Assembly: GCA_016928075.1 (NCBI GenBank)
Contig: JAFGLJ010000059.1
Span: 1-37,208, forward strand
Reading direction: 5' to 3'
DNA length: 37,208 nt
Source of the DNA: Bacteroidales bacterium
GTDB taxonomy: Bacteria; Bacteroidota; Bacteroidia; Bacteroidales; VadinHA17
The notes beneath the pieces were generated by a model. The model made no database searches, had not been told where the DNA came from, and was given only the letters and a program-made list of their open reading frames with translations. Shown here in pieces: positions 25,197 to 34,900 of the stretch. Positions within the stretch are counted from its first letter, which is position 1. Each line of letters opens with the position of its first letter. Made by a program: the position numbers and the translations under genes.

Positions 25197-25973
25197 TCAT
25201 TTTATCCTCCTGTTCCTTCGGAATTCATAACATACTATAGCTGCTGACATGGCTACATTGAGTGAATCAATACCCGGTAAAGCTTTCCTGAATGAAGGTA
25301 TGATAATTCTATTCGTAACATAAGGTATTAATTCACCTGATATTCCCCTCGATTCATTCCCGAATAGAAGAAGGCCGGTATCGGTTTTTTCTATATTCTG
25401 TACCGGTTCGCCATCAAGGGTGGCAGCATAAATGGAAGTTCCCATTTCCCTGAGCTGGGGGATCAGGACAGCCAGATCAGTATAACACACTTTTACGTGT
25501 AGCAGAGCACCCATGGATGATTGAACCGTTTTGGGATTATACAGATCCACCGTTCCATGACTGCAAAGAATATTATCAATACCAAACCATGCGGCAATCC
25601 TTATTATGGTCCCAAGATTACCGGGGTCCTGTATGTTATCAAGTGCAATGCTCAGTGTACGTGAAACAGATAATTTATCGGGGCTGTATTTTTCAATATG
25701 CACAAGTGCCAGAGCATTCTGAGGTGTCTTATGCTGGCTTACTTTCACAAGTTCCCTTTCATTTACTTTTATTATTTCCTCTGCTGAGGATACCAGTGTT
25801 TTATCTGTCTTTTCTATCCACTTATCAAGCGCCAGCAATATTTTTACGGGCTTACCACTCTCAAGAAACTCACCCACCAGTTTATCGCCTTCTATTACAA
25901 AAAGACCATACCTGTCTCGGTATTTCTTGAATCTTAATGAATTTATAAGTTTGATTTTTGCAGAGCTGAGCAT
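25197..25973 (-). CDS. TrmH/SpoU-family rRNA 2'-O-methyltransferase
   Basis: This 258-residue knotted-fold (SPOUT) methyltransferase should methylate a ribose in rRNA or tRNA. It begins MLSSAKIKLINSLRFKKYRD, the usual RNA-binding substrate domain start. It shows the three SpoU motifs in order: ALDNIQDPGNLGTIIRIA, LLFGNESRGIS and the C-terminal GIDSLNVAMSAAIVCYE. It resembles the 23S rRNA enzymes near RlmB or TsnR, but the exact target nucleotide is not visible. The frame is open to 26042, but the ATG at 25973 gives the family N-terminus and has a GAGG eight bases or so upstream. It diverges from tamL, with 69 bp between the two starts. Confidence 0.9.
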   Translation of the reverse strand: MLSSAKIKLINSLRFKKYRDRYGLFVIEGDKLVGEFLESGKPVKILLALDKWIEKTDKTLVSSAEEIIKVNERELVKVSQHKTPQNALALVHIEKYSPDKLSVSRTLSIALDNIQDPGNLGTIIRIAAWFGIDNILCSHGTVDLYNPKTVQSSMGALLHVKVCYTDLAVLIPQLREMGTSIYAATLDGEPVQNIEKTDTGLLLFGNESRGISGELIPYVTNRIIIPSFRKALPGIDSLNVAMSAAIVCYEFRRNRRIK

Positions 25974-26042
25974 TATTTTACCTCGTTTTAATTTAACCGA
26001 AAGAGAATATATATTTAATATATTTGCTACCAGTAAATACAA

Positions 26043-28388
26043 ATGTTGAAATATTTTCCTTCATATAAAAGACTGTGTTCATTAAAACTGCCCTTATTGC
26101 TACTCGTAGTATTGATTTTCTATTCATGTAACCCTACCAAGTATGTTCCACCGGATAAAACCCTCCTCGATAAATCTGAAATTAACATAGATAACAGCCG
26201 CATTAAGAAAACCGATCTTGAACCTTATATTAAGCAGGAGCCCAATAAGAAAATATTTGGTGCCCGGTTTCATCTTGGTCTTTATAATCTTTCCAATATA
26301 GAAAAAACAGGGTGGCCTCATGGCTGGCTGCGGAACATTGGCGAGGAACCCGTAATATTTGATGCTTTCTCAGCCGGCAAATCATCGGAACAAATTGAGA
26401 ATTATCTCTTTTCGAAAGGTTATTTCAATGCAGAAGTTACTACAGATATTTTCACACATAAGCAAAAAACCGATATCATCTACCAGGTCATGGCAAAAAA
26501 CCCTTACAGAATAAGAAGGGTTATATATGATTTAAAGGATACAAAAATCAGGAACCTGTTTTTTATGGATACCATAAACTGCCTGATTAAGAAGGGGGAA
26601 ATATATGATGTAGATCTATTACAAAATGAAAGAATAAGGCTGGAGAGGTTTATTAAGGACATGGGCTTCTACAGCTTCAGCCGCGACAATATATATTTCG
26701 AAGTTGACAGCACTATAGGGAACAGGCAGGTTGATGTATTTTACGAAGTCAGAAAATTTCTCAGGTATGATGAAAGTAACAGGATTATTGAATCAGAGCA
26801 TCAGAGGTACAGGATAAATAATGTTTACATCTACACGGGATTTGATCCAAAGAGAGCTCTGGATGAAGGAGATTCCTATTTGCAGAAACAGGATACCTCA
26901 TTAGTTGATGGCTTTTACTTTTTATCTGACATGGAAAAGCATGCTGTCAAACCCAATGTGATAATACAATCACTTTATGTTAAACCGGGTGATCTTTTCC
27001 AGGTTACCAATATGGAAAGAAGCCAGGACCACCTTAATTCTTTACAAACATTCAGGCTGGTTACTATAAGGTATACCGAGCCTGGTAATTTACCGGGCTG
27101 GGAATTCGATGAGCTGCCGTTGGATTGTGTAATAAGGCTGACACCTGTGACACTGCAGGAATTCAGGGTAGAACTGGAGGGAACCAATTCAGCAGGTAAC
27201 CTCGGGGGCGCTGTAAATTTTGTATACCAGCATAAAAACCTGTTCAGGGGCGCGGAACGGCTTAATATCAAGCTGAAGGGAGCTTACGAGACCCTTTCAG
27301 AACAGATAACAGGCTCCAGGAGCACCCAGGAATACGGTTTTGAAACGAGCCTTACACTTCCAAGGTTCATGTTACCCTTCCTCGAAAAGGAGAGATTTAT
27401 TAAGAAATACAATCCCAAGACAGTCATAACCGCAGCGTATAACCATCAGAAAATGCCTGTATATACAAGAACTGTAGCAAATGCTTCATTTGGATATAAC
27501 TGGCGAGGCAACCGTTTCACACAGCATACAGTTTACCCCCTTCAGCTCAATGTTGTAAAACTGCCATTCATAGATCCTGATTTTGAGATGAATATAGATA
27601 CTTCGTCATACCTGGCATACAGTTATAAAGACGTTTTTATTCTCGGGGGCAATTATATATATGTATTCAATAACCAGAATATAAAGAAGTCAAGGGATTA
27701 CTGGTTTATTAAAATGACCGGTGAACTTGCCGGTAATCTATTAGCCCTGGGCTACAGGGCAGCAGGTGTTGAACCTTCAAATGACAACAGCTATGAAATC
27801 TTCGGTCAGCCGTTTGCGCAATATGCACGAGCCGATGTGGATATAAGATATAATTGGACACTAAATGAAGTAAGCTCATTAGTATACAGGGGATTTATAG
27901 GTGTTGGTATTCCGTATGGCAATTCAAAGGCGGTCCCTTTTGAAAAACAATATTTCAGTGGAGGAGCTAATAGCATCAGGGCATGGAATGTACGTTCACT
28001 GGGCCCCGGATCATATACTCCGGTTGACTCCTCGTTTTTCAATATGACTGCAGATGTAAAGCTTGAATTCAATGCTGAATACAGGTTCAAATTATTCTGG
28101 ATACTCGAAGGAGCAACATTCCTTGATATTGGTAATATCTGGACTTTCTATGAGGATGAAGACCGTCCGGGGACACAATTCAGGTTCAATAAATTTTACA
28201 GGGATCTTGCTGTGGGTACAGGACTTGGACTCAGGTTTGATCTTAATTTCGTAATTCTCAGGGCTGATCTGGGTATGAAACTTCGTGACCCTCAGTTGCC
28301 TGATGCCCCACGTTGGATACTCCGGAGGCGCAAACTCAATTTCAGGGATGATTTTACACTTAATATAAGTATAGGGTATCCGTTCTAA
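26043..28388 (+). CDS. tamL: TamL: lipoprotein-type TamA/BamA outer-membrane assembly protein
   Basis: This 781-residue Omp85-family protein has a lipoprotein signal with lipobox LIFYSC (Cys29), then SCNPTKYVPPDKTLLDKSEI, which is characteristic of the Bacteroidota TamA-like lipoproteins (TamL). POTRA domains fill roughly residues 40-390 (for example YLFSKGYFNAEVTTDI). The C-terminal half is a 16-strand barrel, ending with LGMKLRDPQL and a final FTLNISIGYPF with a terminal aromatic. KQYFSGGANSIRAWNVRSLGPGSY is the conserved loop-6 region, with its R-A-W variant of VRGY/F. TamL works with TamB in inserting outer-membrane and surface proteins; no tamB is in the window. A TATATTTG (26019-26026) precedes the ATG by 16 nt. 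Confidence 0.9.
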   Translation: MLKYFPSYKRLCSLKLPLLLLVVLIFYSCNPTKYVPPDKTLLDKSEINIDNSRIKKTDLEPYIKQEPNKKIFGARFHLGLYNLSNIEKTGWPHGWLRNIGEEPVIFDAFSAGKSSEQIENYLFSKGYFNAEVTTDIFTHKQKTDIIYQVMAKNPYRIRRVIYDLKDTKIRNLFFMDTINCLIKKGEIYDVDLLQNERIRLERFIKDMGFYSFSRDNIYFEVDSTIGNRQVDVFYEVRKFLRYDESNRIIESEHQRYRINNVYIYTGFDPKRALDEGDSYLQKQDTSLVDGFYFLSDMEKHAVKPNVIIQSLYVKPGDLFQVTNMERSQDHLNSLQTFRLVTIRYTEPGNLPGWEFDELPLDCVIRLTPVTLQEFRVELEGTNSAGNLGGAVNFVYQHKNLFRGAERLNIKLKGAYETLSEQITGSRSTQEYGFETSLTLPRFMLPFLEKERFIKKYNPKTVITAAYNHQKMPVYTRTVANASFGYNWRGNRFTQHTVYPLQLNVVKLPFIDPDFEMNIDTSSYLAYSYKDVFILGGNYIYVFNNQNIKKSRDYWFIKMTGELAGNLLALGYRAAGVEPSNDNSYEIFGQPFAQYARADVDIRYNWTLNEVSSLVYRGFIGVGIPYGNSKAVPFEKQYFSGGANSIRAWNVRSLGPGSYTPVDSSFFNMTADVKLEFNAEYRFKLFWILEGATFLDIGNIWTFYEDEDRPGTQFRFNKFYRDLAVGTGLGLRFDLNFVILRADLGMKLRDPQLPDAPRWILRRRKLNFRDDFTLNISIGYPF

Positions 28389-28390
28389 TG

Positions 28391-28418
28391 GAGCAGGGAG
28401 CAGGGAGCAGGGAGCAGG
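28391..28418. repeat. GAGCAGG 7-mer tandem repeat after tamL
   Basis: Four exact copies of GAGCAGG, then a diverging GAGCCAG, begin 3 bp after the tamL stop codon. No other repeat in the window shares this unit. Confidence 0.85.
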
Positions 28419-28987
28419 GAGCCAGCCTTTGAATCAGTTCATCATTCTCAATAAATTTACTGATTGCAATACCATAATTTATACAGGGAAAGACATTTTT
28501 GGTAATAAAAGACAATTTCAAATCAGGTGTGTCTGCCTCATGGAAGCAAATTATCTTGTGATCTAATTTATGGCATGTTGGTTTTAAGAATCACCTCAAT
28601 ATTTATGCCATATATCCAGCCATCCGCGCGCCAGTCCAGTTAGAAGTATATCCTTTGGGAAATAAATCAATATGCTATGCAAGACCAATAGAAATATTAT
28701 ATAATCGTCACATTTACTTCCGGTTACACCTCCCACTTCAAAATGGCATTGTTGGGTTATGAATATAGCATCTTCCAGAAAAGACTTAATCAATCTTATC
28801 CGCTCTTTATAAACGATCATCATATAATAGAACGGGGAGTCAATAGATCCAGCACCTTGGAAAATGTTCTGTGAAATCTGCGAAAATCTGCGAAATCTGC
28901 ATCTATAACATTTGCATATCATAACAATTCTAACCAATTTAGTCCGCTATTTTTAATTAATAGGAATTAAAGTATTATAAACCAACA
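28419..28987. other. Gene-poor intergenic stretch before the NSS transporter
   Basis: I see no convincing gene in these 570 bases. A minus-strand frame at 28596-28937 (113 codons) resembles nothing I know, and its N-terminal Arg/Cys-rich part is a translation of the CGAAATCTG repeat. Another minus-strand frame covering about 28420-28580 is open but lacks a start codon. An 8-bp inverted repeat, TATGGCAT (28569-28576) and ATGCCATA (28605-28612), lies between them. This may be a decayed gene or a 3'-end repeat zone. Confidence 0.45.
28872..28899. repeat. CGAAATCTG 9-mer tandem repeat
   Basis: Three near-identical units (TGAAATCTG, CGAAAATCTG, CGAAATCTG) lie about 90 bp upstream of the NSS transporter gene. 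Confidence 0.65.
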
Positions 28988-30352
28988 ATGATGGCAAATA
29001 TCGATTTACCGATCAGGGACAGTTTTGGCAGCAAGCTTGGTGTGGTAGCTGCGACAGCAGGATCAGCAGTAGGACTGGGAAATATCTGGAGGTTCCCTTA
29101 TGTGGCAGGAGAAAATGGGGGAGGAGCTTTTCTCCTTATATACCTGTGTTTTGTTTTTGCAATAGGTTTCCCTGTAATGCTGGCCGAATTCACCATTGGT
29201 CGCCGGGCTCAGCGGAATGCACTGGGATCGTTTAAAAAGCTGGCTCCGGGCAAACCCTGGTATTTGATAGGCTTAATGGGGATAGTGGCTGCCTTTATGA
29301 TACTTGCCTTCTACAGTACAATTGCCGGATGGACACTTGAATACCTGGTACAGGCATCATTAAATGGTTTTGATGGAAAGACTACGGATCAGCTTACAAG
29401 ATCATTCGAGATATTTCAAAGTGGTTCGTTCAGACCTGTTTTATGGCAACTGGTATTTATGTTTCTCACTGCATTTATTATCTACAAGGGAGTTAAAAAC
29501 GGAATTGAAAAATACACAAAAATACTGATGCCTCTTCTGGTTGTTTTGATAATCATTATATGCATAAGATCACTTACTCTAGAAGGGGCTAAAGACGGAC
29601 TGGACTTCCTTTTCAGGCCTGATTTTTCAAAAATCAAGTTGAATGTAATCCTTATAGCACTTGGTCAGGCAGCTTTTTCTTTAAGCATAGGAATGGGAAC
29701 CCTTATTACTTACGGTTCATATATTCAAAAGGATAATAATCTACCGGTTACAGCATTGCAGGTCAGTACAGCTGATACTGTAATTGCCATACTGGCAGGT
29801 GTGATGATCTTCCCTGCAGTGTTTGCCTTTAATATTAATCCGGCTGAAGGACCCGGACTGGTATTTATTGTACTGCCAAATATATTTGAGCAGATGGCAG
29901 GTGGTTATTTCTTTTCTATACTTTTCTTTATTTTACTTGCCATAGCTGCTCTCACATCAACAGTATCAGTGCTTGAAGTGGTGGTTGCATATTTTTCTGA
30001 AGAACTCAATATGAGCAGGAGCAGGGCAACTGTAATTGCTGCTGCAGCCATAAGCATAGTAGGCATTTTTGCCACTCTGTCTTTTGGACCACTGAGCAAA
30101 GCCCTGATCTTCGGGAAAACGATATTTGAATGGTTTGACTATTTATCTGCAAATATATTGCTGCCCCTGGGAGCTATCTTAATAGTGCTTTTTGTTGGCT
30201 GGTATCTTGGTAAGAAAAATGTTAGAGATGAATTATCAAATAGGGGTGAGCTCAAGGGCAAATTTGTAAGTACTTTCATGGTAATAGTGAAATTTATAGC
30301 TCCTATAGCCATTACCATGGCATTTATTTATGGACTTGGACTGATAGGCTGA
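28988..30352 (+). CDS. Neurotransmitter:sodium symporter (NSS) family amino-acid transporter
   Basis: This 454-residue protein is an NSS/SLC6-type Na+-coupled transporter of the LeuT fold. It opens with the family signature GSAVGLGNIWRFPYVAGENGGGAF in helix 1, followed by MLAEFTIGRRAQRNA and the helix-3 region AFYSTIAGWTLEYL. A helix-6 segment contains AFFSLSIGMGTLITYGSY-like sequence (seen as AAFSLSIGMG). About 11 hydrophobic segments can be traced. Bacterial members move tryptophan, leucine, tyrosine or other amino acids; the substrate cannot be assigned here. Two ATG codons begin the frame (28988, 28991). An AGCS symporter gene follows 12 bp downstream, so the pair is very likely one transcript. 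Confidence 0.93.
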   Translation: MMANIDLPIRDSFGSKLGVVAATAGSAVGLGNIWRFPYVAGENGGGAFLLIYLCFVFAIGFPVMLAEFTIGRRAQRNALGSFKKLAPGKPWYLIGLMGIVAAFMILAFYSTIAGWTLEYLVQASLNGFDGKTTDQLTRSFEIFQSGSFRPVLWQLVFMFLTAFIIYKGVKNGIEKYTKILMPLLVVLIIIICIRSLTLEGAKDGLDFLFRPDFSKIKLNVILIALGQAAFSLSIGMGTLITYGSYIQKDNNLPVTALQVSTADTVIAILAGVMIFPAVFAFNINPAEGPGLVFIVLPNIFEQMAGGYFFSILFFILLAIAALTSTVSVLEVVVAYFSEELNMSRSRATVIAAAAISIVGIFATLSFGPLSKALIFGKTIFEWFDYLSANILLPLGAILIVLFVGWYLGKKNVRDELSNRGELKGKFVSTFMVIVKFIAPIAITMAFIYGLGLIG

Positions 30353-30364
30353 ACATAATATCAG

Positions 30365-31861
30365 ATGTTTTTAACCAACTTTCAACCATTGACCATAAGC
30401 GAACGTATCAACAACGCGTTTGAACCTGTGGTCAATTTCCTTGAGAACGTCTTTTTCTGGGATCCCGTTAAAGCTTTGGGAATTGATATTGAAGCCCAGG
30501 TGCCGATTGTTGTCCTCTGGCTACTCTTTGGTGGCGTTTTCTTTACCTTCAGGATGAAATTTATTAATTTGAGGGCTTTCAAACATGCTTTTGCACTTAT
30601 AAGAGGCAAATATGATAAACCCGGAGCTACGGGAGAGGTAAGTCATTTTCAGGCTTTAGCCACAGCTTTGTCTGCCACGGTGGGACTGGGTAATATCACC
30701 GGTGTTGCCATTGCCATAACGGTGGGTGGACCTGGAGCAACTTTCTGGATGATACTTGCCGGGTTCTTTGGCATGTCGCTAAAATTTACTGAATGCACCC
30801 TCGGGATTAAATACAGGTATATCGACGAGAATGGGAAAGTATCAGGAGGCCCGATGTATTATCTTAATACGGCTCTCAGAAACATGAAACTGGGAGCATT
30901 GGGAAAAATCCTTGCATTATTCAGTGCAGTAATGATGGTGTTGGCCTCTTTCGGTGGCAGTAATATGTTGCAGTCGAACCAGTCATTCGTACAATTTGCG
31001 ACTATCTTTCCTGCAATGGAATCTCATGGCTTCTGGTTCGGGGTATTATTATCAATACTTATTGGCATGGTGGTAATTGGAGGTATACGTGGTATAGCCC
31101 GTGTTACTTCAAAGCTGGTACCGTTTATGTCGATCCTTTACATAGGTTCTGCCCTGGTTATTATTTTCATGAATTTCGGCAAGATTGATGATGTATTCCT
31201 GCTTATAGTGAAGAGTGCTTTTAATCCTGTAGCCGTTAAGGGGGGTATCATTGGCGTTATTATAACAGGCTTTCGCAGAGGTGCATTCTCAAATGAAGCG
31301 GGTGTTGGTTCTGCAGCTGTGGCACATGCTGCGGCAAAAACTGACGAGCCTGTCAAGGAAGGTATAGTAGCCATGCTGGAACCCTTCATTGACACTATAC
31401 TGATATGTACAATGACGTCGCTGGTAATTATTTTTACTGGATTCCATGAGTCAACATCAACCCTTGAGGGAACCGAACTTACTTCAGCCGCTTTTGCATC
31501 AGTATTTCCATGGTTCCCGTATTTGCTGGTCCTGGCAATACTGTGCTTTGCGTTCTCTACCATGATATCCTGGTCATACTACGGATTGAATGGTTTCAAA
31601 TTTCTTTTTGAGAAATATATCTACCGTATTACAGGAATGAAGAACATGACGGCCTATATCTATTATTCAATCTTTCTTTTCTTTACAATAGTCGGGGCTT
31701 CTTCTACCCTGGATAACGTGATAGCTTTTTCCGATATGATGGTCCTCACACTTGCCTTTCCCAATATTACGGGCCTGCTCATACTGGCTCCAGAAATATC
31801 AGCTGATATGAAGGATTATATGAAACGATTTAAAGCGGGCCTCATAACAAGATTTAAATAA
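30365..31861 (+). CDS. Alanine/glycine:cation symporter (AGCS family)
   Basis: This 498-residue membrane protein resembles AGCS transporters (AgcS, AlsT, DagA), which import alanine or glycine with Na+ or H+. Seen are FHALATALSATVGLGNI-type sequence (here FQALATALSATVGLGN), the ITGVAIAITVGGPGATFWMILAGFFGM stretch (family signature) and RRGAFSNEAGVGSAAVAHAAAKTDEPVKEG. About 11 transmembrane segments can be traced. It lies 12 bp after the NSS gene; two Na+-coupled amino-acid importers in one operon suggest a role in peptide or amino-acid scavenging, which is inference. About 35 N-terminal residues precede the first membrane helix, as is usual. Confidence 0.94.
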   Translation: MFLTNFQPLTISERINNAFEPVVNFLENVFFWDPVKALGIDIEAQVPIVVLWLLFGGVFFTFRMKFINLRAFKHAFALIRGKYDKPGATGEVSHFQALATALSATVGLGNITGVAIAITVGGPGATFWMILAGFFGMSLKFTECTLGIKYRYIDENGKVSGGPMYYLNTALRNMKLGALGKILALFSAVMMVLASFGGSNMLQSNQSFVQFATIFPAMESHGFWFGVLLSILIGMVVIGGIRGIARVTSKLVPFMSILYIGSALVIIFMNFGKIDDVFLLIVKSAFNPVAVKGGIIGVIITGFRRGAFSNEAGVGSAAVAHAAAKTDEPVKEGIVAMLEPFIDTILICTMTSLVIIFTGFHESTSTLEGTELTSAAFASVFPWFPYLLVLAILCFAFSTMISWSYYGLNGFKFLFEKYIYRITGMKNMTAYIYYSIFLFFTIVGASSTLDNVIAFSDMMVLTLAFPNITGLLILAPEISADMKDYMKRFKAGLITRFK

Positions 31862-31985
31862 CTTTAGACCCTGAAAATATAGCATTTATTATCTTTTATA
31901 TTAAATCTGTCAAAAATACGTTTATAATAAACAAGTCTAAAGTAATTATTGTTATAATTGTGCTGAATGGATTTAACTTTTTCCA

Positions 31986-34900
31986 ATGAAAAGGGCCTTA
32001 ATAGTTATAATTTATATATTTATTTCCCTGGCTAATTACGGTCAGATTATAGCTGATCATACAGTAGTTGATAAGTTTAATGATATTCCCCAGGAATATA
32101 TAAATGAGGTAAAGAAGATGATGATTGCCTTCATGGGCGAGTCGCATTCTGAAGCACTCAGAACGGGGCTTGAGCTTCTTGAAGCAATGTATCCAGAGTA
32201 TGCATGTAATATCGCGACTGGTGAAGAATATACCGATCAATATCTCAGGGCTGATGATTATGGCTGGATAGGAGAAGACACATGGTTTACATGGTATGCC
32301 CATGAGGAAGGTTCACGACCATATCCTGCAAGGGCAGAGGTTAAAAATGCCATAACATCGTATAATAATGACGGTCATCCATTCAGTGCTCTCGGATTCG
32401 GATGGTGTGGCGACATGGTAATTGATTATGGTGCAAGTTCGTCTGAGGATCCGGTTTACGGGGTACACTGGTACGGAGCATCTTTTGGCGGACCGGATGG
32501 AAATGCATGCTGGGGACTTGATGAGGATGATTATGCAATAACAGGGAACAGGGTTAACCTGGAGACTTATTTCGGTGCAATGGAAGAATATATTGCCCAT
32601 TGTGCAGCCAACAGCCCGGCAACGAAAATGATTTTCACTACCGGACCCGTAGATTATGAAGGAGATTATGTGGGTGAAGCAGCATATCAGGGACATATTA
32701 AACATGAGGCCATAAGGGATTATGTAAATGCAGATCCATCAAGAATACTATTTGATTATGCTGATATTTTATGTTATGATGATGACGGAAGTTTAACAAC
32801 AGAGACATGGAATGGACATGTATTTCCATCAATAACACCAACAAATGAGACTCCCCGTTACGTAGGTCATATATCGGAGGCAGGAGCTATAAGACTTGCA
32901 AAGGCTCAGTGGTGGATGCTGGCCAGAATAGCAGGATGGGATGAGGGCCCTTCTGATATTCCGGTAACCAGCATAACTGTAAACGGAGAGGGTGGTTCTG
33001 CAATAATAAGCACTGTTAATGGTACCCTGCAATTATATGCATCCATATTACCTCAAAATGCAACTGACAAGACAGTTACCTGGTCAATATCAGAGGGTAC
33101 AGGTCAGGCAACAATAAGCTCCACCGGGCTTGTAACAGCCATAGCTAATGGAACGGTAACTGCCAGGGCAACAGCCAATGACGGATCAGGAGTTTACGGG
33201 ACACTTGTTATAACAATATCAAACCAGTTTACCCCGGTTGAAAGTATAACAGTAACCGGAGAAGGGGGAGCTACACTAATAAATACACTGGGCGGAACCC
33301 TCCAATTGAACGCTGAAATACTGCCCATTGATGCCACAAATAAATCTGTTACATGGTCTGTTATAAATGGAACAGGTGAAGCCACCATCAGTGCTATAGG
33401 TCTTTTAACAGCTGTTGCCAACGGGAAAGTTAAAGCAAGGGCAACAGCTAATGATGGTACTGGGGTTTATGGAGAACTTGAAGTTACTATTTCAAACCAG
33501 GTTATACCGGTTGAAAGCATAACTGTTAACGGGGAAGGAGGAGCAAACACGATCACCACTGATGATGGAACTCTACAATTAAGTGTCATTGTATTACCCT
33601 CGGATGCTACGGATAAAACAATAACGTGGTCGATAATTAGCAATACGGGTCAGGCAACCATAAGCTCCACCGGGCTTGTAACGGCAATTAAAGATGGTAC
33701 TGTAACCGCCAGGGCAACAGCTAATGACGGCTCAGGTGTAAGCGGTACATTTATTATAACAATATCAAATCAGGTTATTCCTGTCGAAAGCATTACACTA
33801 ATCGGCGAAGGAGGATCATCCACCATAGGTGAAAATAATGGCACTCTTCAGTTATTTGCGAATGTTTTGCCTTCAAATGCGACAGATAAAACAGTTAGCT
33901 GGTCAATAATCGATGGTACAGGTCAGGCAACCATAAGCTCCACCGGGCTTGTAACAGCGGTTGAAAATGGTACTGTTACCGCCAGAGCAATTGCTAATGA
34001 TGGTTCAGGTGTTTATGGTATACTAGTTGTGACAATATCAAATCAGGTTGTCCTTGTCGAAAGCATAACAGTGACGGGTGCCGGAGGATCATCATCGATT
34101 AACACCGATAATGGTACTCTTCAGCTAAGTGCCGCAGTTTTACCCTCAAACGCTACGGATAAAACTGTTACCTGGGCAATAATAAGCGGTACTGGTCAGG
34201 CAAGCATAGATCATACTGGTCTTGTTACAGCCATTACTGATGGTACTGTTACCGCCAGGGCAACAGCCAAGGATGGCTCAGGTGTTTATGGATCTCTTTT
34301 AATAACGATATCAAATCAGTTTGTACAGGTTGAAAGCATAATAGTCAGTGGAGCAGGGGGAGCTACTTTAATTAATATCTTGGGAGGGACACTTCAGTTA
34401 AGTGCTGAAATCATACCCTCATATGCCTTCGATCATTCAGTGACATGGTCGATTATAAATGGTACTGGTGAAGCAACAATAACCTCTACCGGGCTTGTTA
34501 CAGCAATTGATAATGGTACGGTTACCGCCAGAGCAACAGCTAATGACGGATCAGGGGTCTATGGAGAACTTGTGATTACAATATCTAATCAGGTTATACC
34601 TGTTACGAGTATAGCAGTAACAGGAGAAGGAGGTTTTTCACTTATCAACACTCCTAATGGAACCCTCCAGTTAAATGCAGCTATATTGCCCGCAGATGCC
34701 ACAGACAAGACAGTGACCTGGACGATAATAAACGGTACCGGTCAGGCATACATCAATTCCTCAGGGCTCTTAGCTGCTGCTGCCAATGGTACAGTTACAG
34801 CCAAGGCAACAGCAAATGATGGTTCAGGTGTGTATGGAACTCTGCTGATTACAATATCAAATCAGTTTATACCTGTCGAAAGTATAGCGATTACCGGTGC

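Noticed and set aside
28391..28418. GAGCAGG repeat as an assembly artefact
   Set aside because: It cannot be excluded, but flanking sequence is unique on both sides and other loci carry different repeats of similar length, which argues for a real feature.
28596..28937. A 113-residue protein on the minus strand
   Set aside because: Not called as a gene: its first part translates a tandem repeat, there is no family resemblance, and no promoter or partner gene was seen.
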